Below are positions 8,171 to 14,756 of a DNA stretch of 19,434 nt, in pieces (position 1 is the stretch's first letter; every line of letters starts with the position of its first letter). The translations under genes and the position numbers were made by a program. The stretch comes from an uncultured beta proteobacterium (lineage in GTDB: Bacteria > Pseudomonadota > Gammaproteobacteria > Burkholderiales > SG8-39), in contig CAIPUP010000171.1 in the NCBI GenBank assembly GCA_903868285.1, positions 1 to 19,434 of the forward strand, given 5' to 3'. Below the pieces are notes generated by a model. That model made no database searches and was not told where the DNA came from. It saw only the letters and a program-made list of their open reading frames with translations.

Positions 8171-10503
8171 GACTTGCCACCTGCGCTGTCGTCGTTGATC
8201 ACGTTGGCGTTGGCGTTGGCGTTGGCATTGGCGTTGGCATTGGCATTGGCGTTGGCATTGGCGCTAGCGCCGCTAGCGCTGTGCCGCTCGCGCCTTCGCC
8301 AGGCCAGAACCGCCGGCGCAATGGCCAACAGCAACAGCAGCAAGCCACCCAGCAGTACCCAGGGCTGCGGCTGGTTCCAGGCCGCACGCTGGCGCTCGCG
8401 CAGCGGCGCATCCAGGCGGTAATACTTCAAGCCATTGCGCGCCATGTGATTCGGTTTGATGTTGGACAGCCAGGCGTGATACAGCGAGTAGTCCTTGGGA
8501 TGAAAGCCCCAGACCCAGGGCGCATCTTCACGCAGCAGTGCCACCATGCGATCGATCAGGGCCTGGCGTTGCGGACCATTGTCCATATTCTTCATTTGCT
8601 CGAACAGGCGATCGAATTCGGCATTGCTGTAGTTGGATTTGTTCTCGCCGTCGGAGCGCGCCACCGCGTTCGGGCCATAGAACAGGAACAGAAAATTTTC
8701 CGGGTCGGGATAGTCGGCGTTCCAGCCAAGAAAGAACATCTGCGTGTTGCCGCGACGGATCTTCTCCTGGAAACGATTCCAGTCGGTGGCGCGGATATCA
8801 AGCTGGATGCCCAGCTTCTGGAACTGCTTGCGATACCAGTCCAGTCGCGCCTTGTCGCCCGGTCCGCGCTGCACCGTGTCCAGTGCCAGCACCAGCGGCT
8901 GACCGGTACTGGCATCGCGTCCCTGCGGATAACCCGCTTCCTGCATCAGACGCTGCGCCTGGTCGATGGACTTGCGACGCGGCGCATCCTGCACCCGCTC
9001 ATAGACCAGCGGATTCATGCCCTCCAGGCCATCCCGGAAACCGAAGATGCCAGGCGGTATCGGCCCTTGCGCTGCAATGCCGCGGCCATTGGCAAAAATG
9101 GAAATCGACTCCTCGAAGTCGATGGCAATCGAGATCGCCTGACGCAGCTTGCGTGCGCGCTCGCGTTGCGCAGCATCGCCCTGCCCGCCCAGTTGCGCAT
9201 CCAGCCAGTTGAAGGCCAGATAAAAGCTGCTGGTGGCCACCGAAGTGCGCAGGCGCATGCCGCGCTGCTCCATGTCCGGCGACAGACTGGCCTCGCCCTC
9301 GGCACCGATGCGTACCGCGTTATCGAAGTTGTCGCTGGCAATGGCCGACTGGTCGTAATAGCCCTGCAGGAATTTGTTCCAGTAGGGAATGCCTTCCTTC
9401 TCGCGGGTATAGACCACGCGATCAATGAATGGCGCACGCTGGCCCACGTCGGCCAGCAGACCGGCTGCGGCATCACCCGCCTCGCCCTCGGCGGGATAGG
9501 GCTCGCCCCGGAAATGCGGATTGCGGCTCAGGACCATACGGGCATTCGGATCATTTTCGGTCAGGGCATAGGGACCGGTGCCGACCGGATACCAGTCCAG
9601 GCTGAGGTTGCGCTCGGCCATGCCAGGCTGGGCATAAAAGCGGTCGGCTTCGGGCGGCACCGGGGCAAAGAACGGCATCGCCAGCCAGTACAGGAACTGC
9701 GGGTACTTGCCCTTGATGCGCAACCGGAAATGATGCCGGTCGATCACTTGCGCCCCCGCCAGTGGATAGCGCTGCAAATCGAGATAGGCCGGCGTGCTGA
9801 CGCCGGGCGGACGCGCCGCCTGCAGCGCCTTGTCCTCGGCCGCCAGCTGCGCTGCCAATTCTTTCAGCCCGACGATGATCTCGGCCATATGACCGAGTAT
9901 CGGCGAGTGAATGCGGGGATGCGCTAACCTCTTGATTTGATTGATAAAATCGGCAGCCTCAAGCTCGCGCGTGCCGATCTCGGGAAAATCCGAGAGGCGA
10001 TACCGACCGCGCATATCAGCTGCACTCAGCGCGAGATAGCGTGGCTTGCCCGCCGCATCCCGGGCAAAGGCCGGGTGTGGCGCATAGCGGATGCCGGGCT
10101 GAATGTGGATGTCGTAATCGGTGAAGGCGATCTGACTGGCCGGCGCCGAGTCGGGCAGCACCCGCCCCTGGGCATCGAGATAAATCGGCTGCGGCAGCTT
10201 GGCGGCCGAGGCCGGGATCAGGGTGTAGGGCCGCTTGAGGTAGTGGTACTGCAGCGGCGGCTCATAAATCTGCGAGATGAACTCGTATTCGTCCGAGGCA
10301 TAGGCCTGAGCCGGATCAAGATGCTTGGGACGCTCGCTGAAGGCGCTGTAGAGCACATTGCCGCCGCGCTCGGCCTGCGGGTAGGGATCGTTCCAGACCT
10401 CGCCGCAAGCGCTCAACAAGCCCATCGCAAGCAGCGCGACGATCACTGCAACACCGTGCAGGCGCGGGAAACACTGCCAACGAATGGGATCAAGCCGACG
10501 CAT
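8167..10503 (-). CDS. Peptide ABC importer substrate-binding lipoprotein (SBP_bac_5) with C-terminal membrane helix
   Basis: This is the extracytoplasmic solute-binding protein of the importer. From the ATG at 10503 it has a basic n-region, a hydrophobic stretch and the lipobox LLSAC (Cys33). An ATG at 10551 would add 16 residues but would place the start beyond the fabI -10 element, so I prefer 10503. The family-5 fold shows in AFSERPKHLDPAQAYASDE, WYPVGTGPYALTENDPNAR, LRQAISIAIDFEESI and FFLGWNADYPDPENFLFLFY. Near the C-terminus comes a clear membrane helix (VLLGGLLLLLLAIAPAVLAW), then RRRER, then ten Ala-Asn repeats and INDDSAGGKS. A binding protein with both a lipid anchor and a C-terminal helix is unusual compared with E. 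coli YejA (about 604 residues). The gene heads the operon. Confidence 0.92.
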   Translation of the reverse strand: MRRLDPIRWQCFPRLHGVAVIVALLAMGLLSACGEVWNDPYPQAERGGNVLYSAFSERPKHLDPAQAYASDEYEFISQIYEPPLQYHYLKRPYTLIPASAAKLPQPIYLDAQGRVLPDSAPASQIAFTDYDIHIQPGIRYAPHPAFARDAAGKPRYLALSAADMRGRYRLSDFPEIGTRELEAADFINQIKRLAHPRIHSPILGHMAEIIVGLKELAAQLAAEDKALQAARPPGVSTPAYLDLQRYPLAGAQVIDRHHFRLRIKGKYPQFLYWLAMPFFAPVPPEADRFYAQPGMAERNLSLDWYPVGTGPYALTENDPNARMVLSRNPHFRGEPYPAEGEAGDAAAGLLADVGQRAPFIDRVVYTREKEGIPYWNKFLQGYYDQSAIASDNFDNAVRIGAEGEASLSPDMEQRGMRLRTSVATSSFYLAFNWLDAQLGGQGDAAQRERARKLRQAISIAIDFEESISIFANGRGIAAQGPIPPGIFGFRDGLEGMNPLVYERVQDAPRRKSIDQAQRLMQEAGYPQGRDASTGQPLVLALDTVQRGPGDKARLDWYRKQFQKLGIQLDIRATDWNRFQEKIRRGNTQMFFLGWNADYPDPENFLFLFYGPNAVARSDGENKSNYSNAEFDRLFEQMKNMDNGPQRQALIDRMVALLREDAPWVWGFHPKDYSLYHAWLSNIKPNHMARNGLKYYRLDAPLRERQRAAWNQPQPWVLLGGLLLLLLAIAPAVLAWRRRERHSASGASANANANANANANANANANANVINDDSAGGKS
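8203..8262 (-). repeat. Hexanucleotide tandem repeat encoding (Ala-Asn)10
   Basis: Ten uninterrupted 6-bp units read GTTGGC or ATTGGC on the plus strand (GCCAAC/GCCAAT in the coding sense). The leftmost four are identical; the rest mix the two forms. They lie at the 3' end of the binding-protein gene. Changes in copy number would keep frame and only alter tail length. Confidence 0.95.
8261..8279. repeat. 19-bp palindrome abutting the hexanucleotide repeat
   Basis: The sequence GCGCTAGCG, one central C, then CGCTAGCGC is a perfect inverted repeat. It encodes Ala/Ser residues at the edge of the Ala-Asn tail. A hairpin here could promote slippage in the adjoining repeat; this is inference. Confidence 0.75.
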
Positions 10504-10530
10504 CGGTCGAGTGTAGCGCAGCCACACGGC

Positions 10531-10536
10531 TATAAT
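10531..10536 (+). promoter_or_regulatory. Consensus -10 element, probable fabI promoter
   Basis: A perfect TATAAT lies 36 bp before the fabI ATG. No good -35 hexamer is seen 16-18 bp upstream (the best is TCGAGT), so the promoter may be weak or activator-dependent. It sits in the divergent gap between the transporter operon and fabI. Confidence 0.55.
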
Positions 10537-10572
10537 TTTCCTTCCCTCCATTCGAGATCACAGGCTTCCCAC

Positions 10573-11376
10573 ATGGCTTTTCTTGCCGGCAAACGCATCC
10601 TCATCACTGGATTGCTCAGCAATCGTTCCATCGCCTGGGGCATTGCCAAGGCCTGCGCCCGCGAAGGTGCACAACTGGCCTTCACCTACCAGAACGAACG
10701 TTTCAAGGATCGCGTCACCGAGATGGCGGCCGAACTGGGCAGCCAGCAAGTGTATGCCTGCGATGTCGCCAACGATGAGGACATCGCCGCGCTGTTTGCC
10801 GCGCTCGGGTCGCAATGGCAAAGCCTGGACGGACTGGTGCATGCCATCGCCTTCGCACCGCGCGAGGCCATCGCCGGCGATTTTCTCGACGGCCTGTCGC
10901 GCGAAGCCTTTCGGGTTGCGCATGATGTCAGCGCCTACAGTTTTGCCGCGCTGGCCAAGGCGGCGCTGCCGCTGATGCGCGACCGGCCCTCGGCCATGCT
11001 GACGCTAAGTTACCTGGGCGCTGATCGGGTGGTGCCGAACTACAACACCATGGGCCTGGCCAAGGCCAGCCTGGAGGCAACGGTGCGCTATCTGGCCAGC
11101 AGCGTCGGACCGCATGGGGTACGGGTCAATGGCATTTCGGCCGGACCGATCAAGACGCTGGCCGCCGCCGGCATCAGCGGCTTTGGCAAGATCCTCAAGC
11201 ATGTCGAGGAGAACGCGCCGCTGCGTCGGAACGTGAGCATTGATGATGTCGGCAATGCCGCAGCCTTCCTGCTCTCCGACCTGGCCGGTGGCATCACCGG
11301 CGAGATTACGTACGTCGATGCCGGCTTCAACACCGTGGTGGGTGGCATGGGTGGCGCAGGGAGCGACGCCACCTGA
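10573..11376 (+). CDS. fabI: Enoyl-[acyl-carrier-protein] reductase (NADH), FabI
   Basis: FabI catalyses the NAD(P)H-dependent last reduction of the fatty-acid elongation cycle in the cytoplasm. The 267-residue protein follows E. coli FabI almost residue for residue. It starts MAFLAGKRILITGLLSNRSI, with a modified nucleotide-binding loop. The catalytic triad region SYLGADRVVPNYNTMGLAKA gives Tyr147, Tyr157 and Lys164. The substrate loop SAGPIKTLAAAGISGFGKIL and the end GEITYVDAGFNTVVGG are typical. The E. coli Gly93 position is Ala here (HAIAFAP instead of HSIGFAP). The frame is open for a long way upstream, but homology starts at the ATG at 10573, just after the -10 element. It is divergent from the peptide importer and convergent with ppiD, so it is probably monocistronic. 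Confidence 0.97.
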   Translation: MAFLAGKRILITGLLSNRSIAWGIAKACAREGAQLAFTYQNERFKDRVTEMAAELGSQQVYACDVANDEDIAALFAALGSQWQSLDGLVHAIAFAPREAIAGDFLDGLSREAFRVAHDVSAYSFAALAKAALPLMRDRPSAMLTLSYLGADRVVPNYNTMGLAKASLEATVRYLASSVGPHGVRVNGISAGPIKTLAAAGISGFGKILKHVEENAPLRRNVSIDDVGNAAAFLLSDLAGGITGEITYVDAGFNTVVGGMGGAGSDAT

Positions 11377-11397
11377 GCCTGGCATCAGCCGCCAGGC
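11377..11397. terminator. Hairpin after the fabI stop, possible terminator part
   Basis: GCCTGGC and GCCAGGC form a 7-bp stem around a 7-nt loop directly at the fabI stop. There is no U-tract, so its role as a terminator is uncertain. Confidence 0.4.
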
Positions 11398-11409
11398 AGG
11401 CGCTGAAGA

Positions 11410-11433
11410 GGCGCGCCGAACGCTCGGCGCGCC
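11410..11433. terminator. GC-rich hairpin between convergent fabI and ppiD
   Basis: GGCGCGCCGA and TCGGCGCGCC form a perfect 10-bp stem with a 4-nt loop (ACGC). It lies midway between the two convergent stop codons, as expected for a shared bidirectional terminator. No clear T-run follows on either strand. Confidence 0.55.
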
Positions 11434-11442
11434 CCGCCACCC

Positions 11443-13338
11443 TCAGGGTGTCTTGGCCTCGAGCTGGGCCTTGTCGATTTCCACCTTGGCGCGATTGCGC
11501 AAACCGGTGATGAAGGCCTGATATTCGCGTGCGCCATTGGAGCGGGCCACTTCCGCACGCGCCGCCTCAACCAGCTTTTCTGGCGGCTCCTGCTCCACCA
11601 GCTTGCTCACCCGCAACAGCACATAGCCCTTGGCCGATTCGACGCCGATATAGGCCGGCAGCGTTGACACATCAGCGCGGTACAACGCCTGCAATGCTTC
11701 CACCGTAATGCCATCGGCCTTGTCGCGCGACACCAGCTTGGCCGCCGGGAAGGTCGTTGCGGTGGCATCGCCCTTGCGCAGCGCTGCCAGCTGCTGCTCG
11801 CCCTGCTTGCGTGCCGCCTCGCGTGCCTCGCGATCGATCAGCAGCTTGAGTACATCGGCACGCACTTCGCTCAATGGACGCGCCGCCTCCGGCTTGTGCG
11901 CCAGCACCCGCGCCGATACCAGCACGCCCGGTGCTGTCTCGATGACTTCGATATTGCGACGATTGGCAATGGCATCGGCGGCAAACAACGCTGCCAGCAC
12001 CTTGGGATGGTTGATGGATTTATTCGGCGAGGCCTGACGCGTTACCCAGCCGGCGTTTTGCACCGCGATCTTGAATTTCTCGGCCACCGGCTTGAGCGAA
12101 TCGGGTTGCTCATAGGCGAGGTTGGAAAAACTCTCGGCCGCCTCGGCAAAGCGCTTGCCGGCACGCTGGCGACGCAATTCCTTTTCGATCTCCGGTCGCA
12201 GCGCCTCGATCGACTTGGCCGCTGCCGGCGCGGTGATCAGGATATGGCTGGCACGCCGCTCTTCGGTCTTGGAGGGTGACTTGGCCGCGCTGTTGATACC
12301 GGTGAGGCGAATGATATGGAAGCCGAAATCGGTTTCCACCAGCGTCGAGATTTCGTTCTCGCGCAGGCGGAACACCGTGTCCTCGAACGGCTTGACCATG
12401 GAGCCGCGGGCAAAGAAGCCCAGGTCGCCACCGCTGTCCTTGGAGCCCGGGTCCTGCGAGTTCTGCTTGGCCAGTTCGGCAAACCGATCCGGGCTGCGAC
12501 GCAGCTCGGCCAGCAAGGCCTCGGCCTTGGCACGCGCCTCGGAGCGTTCCTTGAACTTGCTGCCGTAGTTGGCGTCGTAGAAAGCCTTGACGTCCTCGGC
12601 GCTGATCACTTCCTGGGTACTGATGTTTTGCAACGACAGTTCCACGAACTCCACCTGCACCTGCTCCGGCAGCTTGAAGCGTGCGGCATTGGCTTCGTAG
12701 AACGCCGCGATAGCAGCGTCATCCGGCTTGATCTGTGCGGCAAAACGCTCCAACGGCAGCAGCAGCTCGCTCACCTCGCGTTGTTGCAGGCGCAGACGGG
12801 CAAACTCCTTTGCCACAGCCGACGATGCCAGGCTGCTCTCGGCCATGGCGGCGGCAACCTGCGAAGTCAGCAGATCACGGCGCAGGCTGTTCTCGAAACT
12901 GGTCGGGGTCATGTTCTGCGCCTGCAGCAGACGCTCATAGACCGCACGGGAAAAGCGACCATTCTCCTGAAACGCAGGCTGGGCACTGATGATTTCACGC
13001 AGCAGATCATCGCTGGCCAGCATGTGGCTGCCGACCGCGTATTGGGTCAGCAGGCGCTGGTTGATCAGGCCTTCGAGCAACTCGGCGCGCATGCCGGGTG
13101 ATTCGAGCATGGCCGGATCGAAGTTGTTGCCCAGCATCTGGCGCAAGCGGTCCTGCTGCTGACGCATCAGATCGGACACTTCCTGGCGGGTGATCTTCTC
13201 GCCCGACACCGTGGCGACTTCACCGCCAGCCGAACCCATGCGCTGATAGTTTTCGACGCCCCAAAGCGTGAAAGACACCGCAACCAGTCCAAGCAGCAGC
13301 TGTATCCAGCGTTTGTGTTTGGCGACGAAATCGAACAT
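11443..13338 (-). CDS. ppiD: Periplasmic folding chaperone PpiD with rearranged parvulin domain
   Basis: PpiD is an inner-membrane-anchored periplasmic chaperone acting on newly exported proteins near the Sec translocon. From the ATG at 13338 (preceded by GGGAGAG) it has 631 residues, close to E. coli PpiD (623). The N-terminus MFDFVAKHKRWIQLLLGLVA gives a cytoplasmic tip and one helix, followed by a SurA_N-like chaperone domain. The parvulin core is at about 275-347: FAELAKQNSQDPGSKDSGGD, LGFFARGSMVKPFED and FGFHIIRL. Oddly, the RASHILI strand that normally opens a parvulin domain is absent from its place (after Lys263) and sits at 362-368, behind the core, within a 66-bp in-frame insert flanked by 11-bp direct repeats. 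The downstream region IEALRPEIEKELRRQRAGKR is normal. The gene follows hupB and the tRNAs, as in many relatives, but is separated by an island. Confidence 0.95.
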   Translation of the reverse strand: MFDFVAKHKRWIQLLLGLVAVSFTLWGVENYQRMGSAGGEVATVSGEKITRQEVSDLMRQQQDRLRQMLGNNFDPAMLESPGMRAELLEGLINQRLLTQYAVGSHMLASDDLLREIISAQPAFQENGRFSRAVYERLLQAQNMTPTSFENSLRRDLLTSQVAAAMAESSLASSAVAKEFARLRLQQREVSELLLPLERFAAQIKPDDAAIAAFYEANAARFKLPEQVQVEFVELSLQNISTQEVISAEDVKAFYDANYGSKFKERSEARAKAEALLAELRRSPDRFAELAKQNSQDPGSKDSGGDLGFFARGSMVKPFEDTVFRLRENEISTLVETDFGFHIIRLTGINSAAKSPSKTEERRASHILITAPAAAKSIEALRPEIEKELRRQRAGKRFAEAAESFSNLAYEQPDSLKPVAEKFKIAVQNAGWVTRQASPNKSINHPKVLAALFAADAIANRRNIEVIETAPGVLVSARVLAHKPEAARPLSEVRADVLKLLIDREAREAARKQGEQQLAALRKGDATATTFPAAKLVSRDKADGITVEALQALYRADVSTLPAYIGVESAKGYVLLRVSKLVEQEPPEKLVEAARAEVARSNGAREYQAFITGLRNRAKVEIDKAQLEAKTP

Positions 13339-13398
13339 CGAGCACTCTCCCGGATGGGTAGCAGGCACCGAGCGAAGCGTGGCCCCGGGCCAGGCAAG

Positions 13399-13424
13399 AA
13401 AAAAGGCGAACCGCGGTTCGCCTT
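13399..13424 (-). terminator. Rho-independent terminator upstream of ppiD
   Basis: A perfect 22-bp palindrome (AAGGCGAACC, GC, GGTTCGCCTT) is followed on the minus strand by a run of six T. It would stop minus-strand transcripts arriving from the tRNA/hupB side before they enter ppiD. It has no T-run on the plus strand. Confidence 0.9.
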
Positions 13425-13502
13425 CTCATCAAAAATCAAGCGCGGAGCTTACCATAGGGACAAAGTTAACTAAACCTTAGATTGGCAGGCCGGAATCTGT
13501 AT

Positions 13503-13531
13503 TTGACGCCGACTGAATTTGAACCTAAATT
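13503..13531 (+). promoter_or_regulatory. Sigma-70 promoter of the toxin-antitoxin operon
   Basis: The -35 TTGACG (13503-13508) matches 5 of 6 consensus bases. After an optimal 17-bp spacer comes the -10 TAAATT (13526-13531), matching 4 of 6. It lies about 100 bp before the antitoxin ATG and points toward it. Confidence 0.65.
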
Positions 13532-13534
13532 CAG
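13513..13534. promoter_or_regulatory. Palindromic operator overlapping the toxin-antitoxin promoter
   Basis: CTGAATTT and AAATTCAG form a perfect 8-bp inverted repeat with a 6-nt spacer. It covers part of the spacer and the whole -10 element, so a bound antitoxin dimer would block RNA polymerase. Autorepression through such sites is known for Phd/YefM antitoxins; binding here is inferred. Confidence 0.6.
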
Positions 13535-13627
13535 ACTGATTTCTTGCCGTCATTTACCCTCATTTATCCTCAGCCAGTCAAGCCCCTGACCACTGAAGTT
13601 TGCGCCGGCATTCAGCCTGGAGTCACC

Positions 13628-13906
13628 ATGCAATCCATCACCAACATCAAATCCATCTCCTACCTGAAAAGTCATGCCGCCCAGATCTCGGAAGATCTGG
13701 CGCGCAATGGCACACCATTTGTCATCACGCAGAACGGCGAGGCCAGCATGGTGATCGAAGGCGTAAAAGAGTTCCAGGAAAAAGAGGCGCTGATTGCAGC
13801 ACTGAAAATCATCGCGCTGGGCGAAAAAGACCGGACACAGCACAAAGGCATTTCTGCCAAAGAAGCGCGGGCGCAACTGCAAGCCGCACGTCAACGCCGC
13901 AAATAA
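13628..13906 (+). CDS. Type II antitoxin, Phd/YefM family
   Basis: This is a 92-residue antitoxin that should bind and neutralise the downstream toxin and repress the operon. The N-terminal part, with SISYLKSHAAQISEDLARNG, TPFVITQNGEASMVIEG and KEFQE, is the Phd/YefM DNA-binding fold: the phrase on residues set to the left of L-A-R, then the conserved ITxNG and hydrophobic strand. The C-terminal half is charged and probably disordered until bound to toxin, ending AARQRRK. GGAG five nt before the ATG at 13628 supports the start. Its stop overlaps the toxin start by one base (TAATG), giving tight coupling and the usual antitoxin-first order. It is not recognisable as a specific named system. 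It lies in the accessory insert between ppiD and the tRNA genes. Confidence 0.9.
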   Translation: MQSITNIKSISYLKSHAAQISEDLARNGTPFVITQNGEASMVIEGVKEFQEKEALIAALKIIALGEKDRTQHKGISAKEARAQLQAARQRRK

Positions 13907-14226
13907 TGGCCGTCATCATTCTTCCGGATGCCATGGCCGATCTACTGGCGCTGCAGGACTACATGCTTGACCAATGGGGCGAGACAGCATGGCTCACTGC
14001 CGAGGACGAGATTTTCGAGAAGCTAGAACATGTGGACGCCGGTCGATTCAACGGCACAGCAGTACCGGAACTGGCCGCGGTAGGCATCCAGGAATACCAG
14101 CAAGTGTTGACCTCGCATCACAAACTGGTCTATCGACGCATCGGCAAAGACACCTATGTGTATCTGGTTGCCGGACAGCGGCAGGACTATCCGAGGTTGT
14201 TGGTCAGGCGGTTGTTGGCGCGGTGA
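13906..14226 (+). CDS. Type II toxin, RelE/ParE superfamily
   Basis: This is a 106-residue toxin. The pattern ALQDYMLDQWGE, then IQEYQQVLTSHHKLVYRRIG, KDTYVYLVAGQRQDYPRLLV and RRLL fits the ParE/RelE fold: N-terminal helical hairpin, then a beta-sheet with the HKLVYR strand and the RQD turn. ParE members inhibit DNA gyrase and RelE members cut mRNA on the ribosome; sequence alone does not say which applies. The RQDYPRLLVRRLL ending is more ParE-like. The open frame extends upstream through the antitoxin, but the ATG at 13906, overlapping the antitoxin TAA, is the logical start. The partner is the Phd/YefM-type antitoxin directly upstream. Confidence 0.9.
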   Translation: MAVIILPDAMADLLALQDYMLDQWGETAWLTAEDEIFEKLEHVDAGRFNGTAVPELAAVGIQEYQQVLTSHHKLVYRRIGKDTYVYLVAGQRQDYPRLLVRRLLAR

Positions 14227-14399
14227 GCGTAAATCCACGGCCAATGCACCGTTACTTTCCCGCAGTGCGATAGAGAGATTAAATACAAAAAGACCGCCTT
14301 TAATGGTGACGACTAATGACTCAGAGAAGCCATCCTCGTCTTGAAGACGTCGCGTGTGGAAAAGGCGTGACCAATCTCCCGTATGAACCCAAGGATGGC
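14227..14399. other. Non-coding or unrecognised stretch between toxin gene and integrase fragment
   Basis: There is no convincing gene here. A minus-strand open frame enters from 14409 and runs back over the toxin gene; its 14230-14400 part resembles nothing I recognise. A 13-bp palindrome (CGTCTTGAAGACG, 14337-14349) is the only clear structure. It probably holds decayed island DNA. Confidence 0.5.
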
Positions 14400-14498
14400 T
14401 GGGGTTCAAGACCCACGCCTGATCATGAGTTGGCCGCGCTGATCAAACTGGGGGCCTACACTGGGGCGCGGATCGAAGAACTGTGTTCCTTGAAGGTT
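14400..14498 (+). pseudogene. Fragment of a phage-type tyrosine integrase
   Basis: About 33 codons in one frame read WGSRPTPDHELAALIKLG followed by AYTGARIEELCSLKV. The TGARIEELCSL motif contains the first catalytic Arg of tyrosine recombinases and its flanking helix. Nothing before or after continues the family: the start, the His-x-x-Arg and the active Tyr are all missing. Similarity stops abruptly at about 14498, four bases before the stop codon of the convergent gene, so this looks like a deletion breakpoint. Upstream codons from the ATG at 14316 are open but not recognisable. It is a remnant of the integrase that may have brought the island to the adjacent tRNA-Asp gene. Confidence 0.75.
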
Positions 14499-14501
14499 GC
14501 C

Positions 14502-14756
14502 TTAACAAAGTGTCTTTGAATCCGGGTACAGCCCAATGCCCCGATTCTTGGTGAGGACACGGCCAACCATGTTCTTAACTACCGAAGAAAAATACTCAAC
14601 TTGGGTTGGGTCTTTATTGAGGATTGCTTGTGCGATGTCTTGCGTTAAGGCATTCCCAGAATTTGAGAGAAGTTCGAGCAACATAACAGGTTGATATACC
14701 TGCGACATTTTCATGTCTCGCTCTATGAACTGCTGGAGTTTTTCAAAGGTTGTCAT
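14502..14756 (-). CDS. N-terminal fragment of an HNH-endonuclease-type protein
   Basis: This 84-residue product reads FIERDMKMSQVYQPVMLLEL, then QDIAQAILNKDPTQVEYF and KNMVGRVLTKNRGI. From memory this matches the N-terminal helical domain found before the HNH nuclease domain in a family of roughly 250-300-residue proteins; I could not verify it by search. The expected HNH domain is missing. After NRGI the sequence becomes unrelated (GLYPDSKTLC) and stops exactly where the convergent integrase fragment also breaks off, so the gene is probably 3'-truncated by a deletion. Its ATG overlaps the stop of the nuclease-like gene upstream (ATGA), so the two were a coupled pair. The region is visibly more AT-rich than the neighbouring core genes. 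Alternatively it is an intact small helical protein. Confidence 0.65.
   Translation of the reverse strand: MTTFEKLQQFIERDMKMSQVYQPVMLLELLSNSGNALTQDIAQAILNKDPTQVEYFSSVVKNMVGRVLTKNRGIGLYPDSKTLC

Noticed and set aside
6914..8422. Plus-strand 502-codon open frame antisense to the permease genes
   Set aside because: The opposite strand encodes well-conserved permeases; the product is low-complexity and rich in His/Gln/Arg, including a translation of the hexanucleotide repeat.
8281..9927. Plus-strand 548-codon open frame antisense to the binding protein
   Set aside because: Shadow of the conserved SBP_bac_5 coding sequence; no domain recognised.
9937..10572. In-frame upstream extension of fabI
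   Set aside because: It is antisense to the binding-protein gene, FabI homology starts at 10573, and a -10 element lies at 10531.
13440..13460. GCGGAG near the ppiD terminator as the second attachment site matching the tRNA-Asp end
   Set aside because: Only about 6 bp match the tRNA 3' end, which is expected by chance.
14023..14409. Minus-strand open frame across the toxin gene and the gap beside it
   Set aside because: Mostly antisense to the toxin; the non-overlapping part has no recognisable motif, so no gene is called.
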